NCBI GenBank assembly: GCA_947044365.1
Contig: OX345636.1
Span: forward strand, 1,445,501-1,509,500
DNA length: 64,000 bases
Source: Petrosia ficiformis
Lineage: Eukaryota > Porifera > Demospongiae > Haplosclerida > Petrosiidae
Direction of reading: 5' to 3'
In this document: positions 57,497-64,000 of the stretch, piece after piece
Position numbering within the stretch: the stretch's first letter is position 1
Layout: each line of letters opens with the position of its first letter
Notes under the pieces: model-generated
What the model saw: only the letters and a program-made list of their open reading frames with translations
The model's database searches: none
Told to the model about the DNA's origin: nothing
Program-made: the position numbers and the translations under genes

Positions 57497-59439
57497 GTTA
57501 GTATTGAGTTTCATTATTCATGTGTCACTACTGATAATATATATAGGATATATCCCTTCAAACAGAGATGCAAGACCTGTTATACCATGTGGGAAAGAAC
57601 ACTGCTTGAGTGAAGCCAAGGAAATCCGGAGGCTTCATCAAATCAGTGCTATTTCATGAGGTATATAACAGGACTTATATCTCTGTCATGAGGTACATAT
57701 ATAACTTCTGCAATATTTACTCTATTCTGACCAATCAGATTTGTAGTAACTTGTAGTTGTTCAAATAAATCAAATATCTTTCCTTTTCAAAGCAGGCTTG
57801 ATAATATATGCTATCATAATAAATATGATAACAATAGACAGTAATCTAACTAATTATACTATCCATCACACTAAATATTGGTACAAAACTTGAATTATAA
57901 CTCTCAATATCAGCTCACAAGCACAGAAAATTATTGTTTAGCAACAGTGTTTCATAACAACAGCTTGATAAAAGGATCTGATTGGTTGGTTATATTACCT
58001 TTCATTGTATAGAGTCAGAAATGTTATATCCCTTGGATTTGATTGGTCAGAATAGATTTAGTATTGCATATATTAGTGGTGAAATGAATAGTGTAATATT
58101 GAATATTCATTAAGAAAGCACATATTAGAATATTATAAAGCCATATTATATAATATTTGGTAGTATAAGCCATGTCCACCATGGTTGCAAGCCCTACACA
58201 TCTTGTGATTGCAAATCTTACTGTGATCGGTGAAGTTTAGTTTGCCGTCAAGTAGTGTCCAGTCGCTGTGTCAACCATTCAGTATTCCAATGCTTATCAT
58301 AGTATACAATATTATTATACAATGGCTTTATTATTAATAATTATTATATTCATTATTATAAAAATGTATTTGCTCACAAATGTTATCACTATGCTTATGC
58401 AACAAGCACTTCCACCTTTTCAGCTTCCATGTTCCGAGTACATGAATGCGCATGCGTAATTAAATTCCTCTTAGGAAGATGGTGTCCAATTCGAGATCAA
58501 ATCTTTTAGTTGTTGAGACTGTCTTATTTCATAGTATCTGTAGATATCATCTCGATACTTGTAGACCAGAATTTTACTATAAATGCGACTGGAGTGGTGC
58601 AAGAATGAATGTGATATTTCAGCAAACAAAAATGATTTGTCTGAAAAATAATAATAATAATAATTAGGAAGATTTTGCCAGTTTTGCCACTCGCCGGTTC
58701 TCTACCATTACGACAGTCTTTGGCCATCTAGAAGATTTAGGTAGTCTTAAAAACACTAGATATGATCAGGTATGAGTGTATTAAAACCTATCTGTATATT
58801 ATATTACCAGAGACCAGGTCATCACTTGTAATTGAAATGTATGGGCGGCCGTTTTTTTCCGTGCCATTCCTACATGGAGAGTACTACCATACTATCTGAT
58901 AATACATTAATATATTGTGAACCATTATTATTTGTTATAATTTTTGCTGGTCTATTTTAGAGACAGTGTATTTAGTTATAGTGCAATTTCCTGAATTACA
59001 TCTCTCCTGCTATAGTTTATAAGTACATTATATTATAACTAGTGTGTTGATTGAATTTGTGTTCATAATAATTACTATGTATAATACTGTTATCAATAAA
59101 CTACAACAGCAACAATAACTTTTATCATATTCATTAGTGAGTGTACTAAGTGTAATATAACTAGACCTGTAAGAATATCAAAAGTTGTATTGTATTTAGC
59201 AATAATTGATATATTCAATACTTTACATATTAACTATAATATGACAACTAAATATGAAATGTATAAGTAAATTATATCATAACACTTTCATTAATAAAAA
59301 TATGTATTCCATATGTTTGTATTGCGAAAATGTTATGTTTTCGAAACAGAATTCAATTTATTTCACAATTATAAATTCATTACATGAAAAGAGAATTAAG
59401 TTTAAATTACTGTGTCGTCAGTTACTCACCATTCTTAAT
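57497..59439. other. Probable intron, no recognised gene
   Basis: Includes an (AAT)n tract at 58645-58665 and GACCAATCAGATTT at 57728-57741, the same CCAAT-like word seen upstream of the RecQ exons. Short ORFs lack motifs. Confidence 0.35.
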
Positions 59440-59619
59440 CTAGTGACTAGATATTTGATAGATATTGTTTACTTATTCAATATATATTTATTAATTGATT
59501 CATAATAACATAGTATATAGTTTATAATATATAAACTGTATCTATAGTAAATGTACAGAAGCATACACAATGTACATTAATATATACTGGAAGAAAAGTG
59601 TCACATAATGGAAATATTT

Positions 59620-60614
59620 GTGACCGAGAATGAGAAAACGTGACTTGTGCGACTAAAATTCAAAATTGAGTTTTTGCTATCAGCGGATTCTCCATGTTTC
59701 AAGCTACTTACTGATGGTTTTGATTTTGCAATATGACGTTCCGTTGCTGAGTTACACGCCCTCAAAGCTTTGACAGCAATTAAAATTAAAATGCTAGAAA
59801 AAAGCAATTTATAACATTTTCACGTTTTTCCGTAAACTATCCGTTTACGCAAGCATGTGAGAGAGAAACAAGCTTTTGGTGGTTTGTAAATGCCTGGTTT
59901 TTATTGTTAATAGCCAATTTTGTCATTCATTTGGAATGGTAAACTTCACCTTTAGTTCAGAGTGTCTTGTTCTGCAATCCAAGGCCCAAATTGATGGAGG
60001 AAATCTCATAAATGGTGAGTATGATTATTGTAGATAAAATGTATTGTTTACCTTCTTGGAATGCATTTGTTGTACTTGATATAAAACTGGGATGTTATTA
60101 ACTGTAACAGTTTTATCTTGTATGCCTGTAGAGTTATGTTAACTCAGTTGGTTTTATTTGTTTCCTTTTGTTTATATTTGTTAACTAAAGTTAAAACATT
60201 ATTAACACTCTTCACACAGGTAGGGTGGCACGATTAGACATTTACCATCTTGACCTCCAGCAGTTAGAAGTACCCTAGTTGAGTTCACAGCTCGAGTAAG
60301 AGCCTTTTCTTTGTTGAAATAAAATTCGTTGCTATGCGTTGCTATGGATTTCCCATTAGCGTCAGCGTTACATTTCGTTGTCTGTGCTCCGTGTTTATAG
60401 CAATGGCTGACGTTCTCTATGATAAAACGAGTGTTTGCAGTATAGCGAGGTACTCCAGAGGACTTTAGATAGTCTCAGAGGATGAGTAAGTCACCTATAA
60501 TCATAAAGCAAGCGAAATCTCGATTTCGACAAGTGTTTGCTATGCCATCTATTTTGGCTAATAACTCAATATCAATAAAAGTCGCACAAGACACGTTTTC
60601 TCATTCGCGGTCAC
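59620..60614. mobile_element. 995-bp TIR element
   Basis: The first ~36 bp match as TIRs, GTGACCG(A/C)GAATGAGAAAACGTG with CTTGTGCGACT following, inverted at the right end; weaker similarity continues inward. Flanked by ATTT (59616-59619, 60615-60618). Absent from the paralogous segment A. No ORF of note; a nonautonomous element of undetermined superfamily. Confidence 0.75.
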
Positions 60615-60774
60615 ATTTTATGATGACTGAACATCATTGTACTTGAGATATTGATTGCTTGTTTGTTATTATATATTTCAGTTGTATCATATTTCCATAT
60701 TATGAATATGTTGTACATTATTGTGACTATATAATCATAATTTACATGATTATGTAATAGTTATAACAGCCCTT

Positions 60775-60900
60775 CCAGGGCATTATCCCGTATACACATG
60801 AAATGATATTTATAATCCCGATGGCGTAGCCCGAGGGATTAATGAATATCATTGAGTGTGTATCGATAAGGCACGAGGAAGTGGTGTTATAACTGGCTTA
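60775..60900. repeat. Foldback near the left end of the Crypton-like element
   Basis: GCATTATCCCGTATACACA pairs with TGTGTATCGATAAGGC, and ATGATATTTATAATCCC pairs with GGGATTAATGAATATCAT, around a CG-rich loop (GATGGCGTAGCCCGA). Could be a recombinase binding region or an older inserted hairpin. Confidence 0.6.
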
Positions 60901-61011
60901 TACATCGGAAGCCATACTTCACATGCGCGAATTACCATGGTTACCATTTGCGTCAGAAATGTTTCTATGGTAATTTCAGACGTCATTATTCCTACTTCCT
61001 AGCTAAGTGGT

Positions 61012-62275
61012 ATGGATAGAGAGAATAACCAGAACGTTGATAACGTGGATGATGAAGACTTTCGACCTGCGAAGCCTAAGAAGCAAAGAAAAACGCTCCC
61101 TAAAAGGTTTGGTTCCATTTCTGACGGTTCAGCTATTGAAGTGATGAAAAAAGGCTATGTTCCTGAGAATACCAAAAAAAGTACTTCCTGGGCCGTACGA
61201 GTGTTCAGTGAGTGGAGAGCGACTAGGAATTCAACATCCAGTGAAAAGGTTTGTCCAGCAAATCTATTTGAAGAGGCGAAGGGAGATGAATTGAACTACT
61301 GGCCGCCAAGATTCATCAACGAGGTACGGTGTCAGGACGGGTAGTTCAATCCTCCAAGGAGTATACACCAGCTCTTGGCAGGGCTTCAACGGCACATGTT
61401 AGACCACAATTATATGGCACTAAAGTTTTTGGATCGTTCGAATCCTTCTTTTTGGCCAGTTCATGGAGCCTGTGATTCAGTGTATCGTGACATCAATTTG
61501 GCACCAACCTGTTGTAACCGATGAGGAGGAAGAGAAGCTTTTGACTCCAGGAGTTTTCTCTATTGACAATCCAAAGAATCTCCAGCGTGCTGTGTTTTAT
61601 TACGTTGGCAAAAGATTTTGTATTAGGGGAGGATAGGAAATGCGAAAGCTGGGGCCTTCCCAAATTAAAAGGACACATCATCCTGACTGTTTTACGTACA
61701 TTGAGCATGGATCTTAAAATCATGCTGGCCGTGCTTGTGATTTACGATTACTTAACAAAGAAGTTACCATGTCCAGCAGTGCCTGAGAACAATGCAAAAT
61801 GCCTTGTGTTTTTCTAGATTTGTATTTTTCAAAATTGCCAGAGTATGTATTTAATGAAGATGTATTGTTTCTTAAAGCAAAACAGAAAGCTCCTAGTGAT
61901 AATGACCAGGCTTGGTATGAAAAAACTCCAATTGGTTAGAACACCTTGTCCAACATGTTTAAGGAAGTATGCCGTGATTGACGGTAAAACGAATCACAGC
62001 ATGCGAGCAACAGGGGCCACGATGCTTTTCCAGAATGAGATACCAGAACGTGTAATTCAAACTGTTACCGGTCACAAGTCATTGATGCTCTTAGATCATA
62101 TGAAAGAATTTCAACAAAGCAACATAAAGAAGTTAGCATTGTTATGATGGGTTGTGTGAGAGATAGCCACTCTACAAGCTCTTCTCGTACTCTTAATTTC
62201 TCATCGATTGGTATCAACAATTGTTCAATTGGACAAGTTAATATTAAGTTGGATAAACTAGATTCAGACAGTTAG
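61012..62275 (+). pseudogene. DUF3504-type tyrosine recombinase (Crypton), broken
   Basis: ATG at 61012, stop at 62275. N-terminal basic region (AKPKKQRKTLPKRF), core-binding-like domain (NTKKSTSWAVRVFSEW, NLFEEAKGDELNYW, HQLLAGLQRHMLDHN), then the catalytic domain. RFCIRGG holds the first Arg, HSMRATGATMLF the H-x2-R, TGHKS the HK box, and LRSYERIS the nucleophilic Tyr (only after a one-base frame change near 62088). In-frame stops occur near 61342, 61636, 61714, 61787 and 61939, and the frame also changes near 61500. Family: Crypton transposases, also the source of host ZMYM2/QRICH1/KCTD1-type domains. Confidence 0.85.
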
Positions 62276-63410
62276 TGAGCGGAAAATTCAACTTTGCAGA
62301 CTGAAATGTTTTCTCATTTAATCACATTTAATCACTTTTCCTCATTTAATCACTGTTTTTATTATTTCATGATGAAAGAAACAAACTTCCTCTGTTATAT
62401 TCGTATTCCCTAGTTATTATGAATAATTCCCTATTATGCTGTATATTGTGTGCACGGTGCCTTTGATTAGTATGGCTTCCATTGTATAAGTAATAATAAT
62501 TATTAATTCTTGTACATTACTAAATGAATGATCACATAATTATTGTGTATTATCATATAAACTACAAGGATATATTGCTTGTTTGAATGATCTTCTATTT
62601 TTCTAAATTTCATATTAATTATTATAATAGTGTTTATAAAACAAGTTATATATATCTAGATCTAGTAGTGTATTGTATATTATAGAACTGTATACATGAG
62701 ACATAGGATATATTAAATCTTTTTCATGAAAAAGAATTTTTCACATATATTCTCTCTATACTATTAAATCGATTATACCAAACCTCATAAATTGAAATAG
62801 TAGTTGATAATTATATAAATATATAAGCTATGCTACCATGGCAAATGTTTGATGTGGTTAGATGTGTATTTTCCATATACATTTCATCAAAAATTCAATT
62901 ATTAAATCATACTATACATAATATAAGACATTGGTATATGTTGTATATGTGAGATATTCCATGCACTGGTTTTCAAAGGTTTATGTTGATATATCATCCA
63001 GCCATACGAGCCTTGATTAGATCAAATCCACATAAACCTCTTCCACATCAGGTGATATATCTGATATATACTACTTTATCCTGTTTGTTGTTAGTGTTTG
63101 GATATTTCAGTAAGTAAAGATAAAATATTAGCTTTTGCTGAGTACAATCATGTGATCATAATTGTATAAACATATAATTAAAGTAGGTGAGGCTTTGGAA
63201 GTTTAATGAAATATAGCGTGTAATGAGGTGCCAATATTAACAGTTGAGTTCTTTAATATATCACTAGTATAATATCTCTATGTGTATAATAATTTATAAT
63301 AATATAAATAGTTTACTGAATAATTATATGATTTCCAATTAAACATGTAATAAGATGAGATATTGTAATATATCCTCTATTATTATAATAGTACTAATAC
63401 TAGTGTACTA

Positions 63411-64000
63411 TATTACAGTATTCACATAATAACATGAGGTATATTGTATTGTATTGTTTTGTATAATTATTTTCTATACTTTCTAATGAATTTTCATCAT
63501 ACAAATTCATGACATGATGAAATGTATAGCATCTTAACGAATACGAAATGTATAGCATCTTAACGAATACAATTTTGTTTCTGTATCCAATGTAACTGTT
63601 AGTTCCCACATGCTTACATACAATGGAATACTACATCTTGTTTGTTATATATATTATGTTTGTAGTATATAGTCCTGACTACTATTGGTGCTATTGTTAA
63701 CAGAACAATGTACTTGTAGTAATCATGTGTAATTTTCATGTATCTTGCTCCTTTGATTCTAATAGTTTGTGTTATTGCTGTAAAAGTATACATTGCTGTG
63801 TCTATTCTGTTACATATATAATCTTTCCCTTTGTTTTCTATACTGGTGATTATTTTCACACTTGTCAAATCATTTATGAGGTACAAAGTTTATAGTCAAA
63901 TACAACAACCTTCTCCTTTCACACACATGTGTATAAATGTAGCTAGATATATCAGTTACATACATGTGTACTCACAAACACACACACACATGCACACACA
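63411..64000. other. AT-rich end of window
   Basis: A local direct repeat (GAAATGTATAGCATCTTAAC twice, 63519-63560) and a final (CA)n run from 63978. No gene seen. Confidence 0.35.

Larger units (their letters stand above)
60760..62489 (+). mobile_element. Crypton-like tyrosine-recombinase element, decayed
   Basis: 1730 bp absent from segment A. Flanked by GTAATA (60754-60759, 62490-62495). Begins GTTATAACAGCCC and ends CATTGTATAA, with no long TIRs. Carries the recombinase remnant at 61012-62275, and a foldback of about 120 bp lies at its left end. Confidence 0.75.
59440..63410. repeat. Duplicated segment B (paralogue of 56150-57110)
   Basis: 59440-59619, 60619-60759 and 62490-63410 align in order with 56160-57110. 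Shared words include GTGACTAGATATT, GATATTGTTTACTTATTCAA, CATATTATGAATATGTTGTA, AATTATTAATTCTTGTACAT, TCTAGTAGTGTATT and CATGTAATAAGA. The breaks in alignment coincide with the two mobile elements described separately. Confidence 0.8.

Noticed and set aside
57728..57741. GACCAATCAGATTT as a RecQ-element promoter mark
   Set aside because: The same word occurs here without any RecQ sequence, so the motif alone is a general CCAAT-type word and is not diagnostic.
1..64000. tRNA or rRNA genes
   Set aside because: I scanned for the GGTTCRANNCC T-arm word with a plausible acceptor stem and saw none; a covariance-model scan was not possible here.

Overview
The window looks like nuclear DNA of an invertebrate animal, most likely a demosponge-like genome. 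This is inference: the DNA is very AT-rich, the introns I can place with confidence are mostly 54-90 bp, one gene has an exon-per-ankyrin-repeat layout, there is a SAMD3-like gene, and mobile DNA is very dense. No bacterial signals are present. Host genes are few: a SAM-domain gene (6657-8097), an unrecognised multi-exon gene or remnant (26335-27810) and an ankyrin-repeat gene on the + strand (possible first exon 46604, repeat exons at 52751, 54720 and 57398).

The window is mainly a record of transposon activity. At the left edge (1-4228) a DUF6589 protein gene (+) and a RecQ-family helicase gene (-) converge and stop about 77 bp apart. A terminal sequence starting TAGTCTGACAAGCC (read inward) lies 149 bp upstream of the helicase start. 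Three other places carry only the first helicase exon next to the same kind of end: 12966-13530 (67-bp TIRs, perfect 9-bp target duplication), 49164-49747 (9-bp target duplication, one mismatch) and a decayed piece at 16141-16513. In all four the helicase ATG lies 147-164 bp inside the end. I read this as one TIR-transposon family with a DUF6589 putative transposase and a RecQ helicase, plus short derivatives. It resembles the helicase-carrying Academ ('AcademH') lineage as I remember it.

From 4240 to 6569 lies a decayed C2H2-type transposase gene fused to a retroelement endonuclease fragment. From 10090 to 15930 (-) lies a decayed LINE with a restriction-like endonuclease. It is interrupted by a TTAA-flanked Kolobok/piggyBac-like element (12738-15202), which itself contains the 565-bp RecQ element, so three insertions are nested. 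Between 16 and 26 kb there are a foldback, microsatellites, hAT-type MITEs with 8-bp target duplications (20000, 23983; another at 46732), a dead Tc1-like transposase (22555), a 65-bp minisatellite and a TTAA MITE.

From 29868 to 46053 there is a large inverted duplication. Its left arm carries a hAT-like element hosting a 9-bp-TSD element, a 412-bp near-perfect palindrome and a young Ty3/Gypsy element (33996-39288, -). That retroelement has the unusual gene order gag-protease-integrase-RT-RNase H (Gmr1-like) with a SCAN-like capsid, and one in-frame TGA separates integrase from RT. The other arm shows the empty site.

The last 10 kb is intronic DNA near the ankyrin exons. It contains a duplicated segment (about 56150-57110 and 59440-63410). 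The second copy holds a 995-bp TIR element and a dead Crypton-like tyrosine-recombinase element (60760-62489), both bounded by comparison with the uninterrupted first copy.
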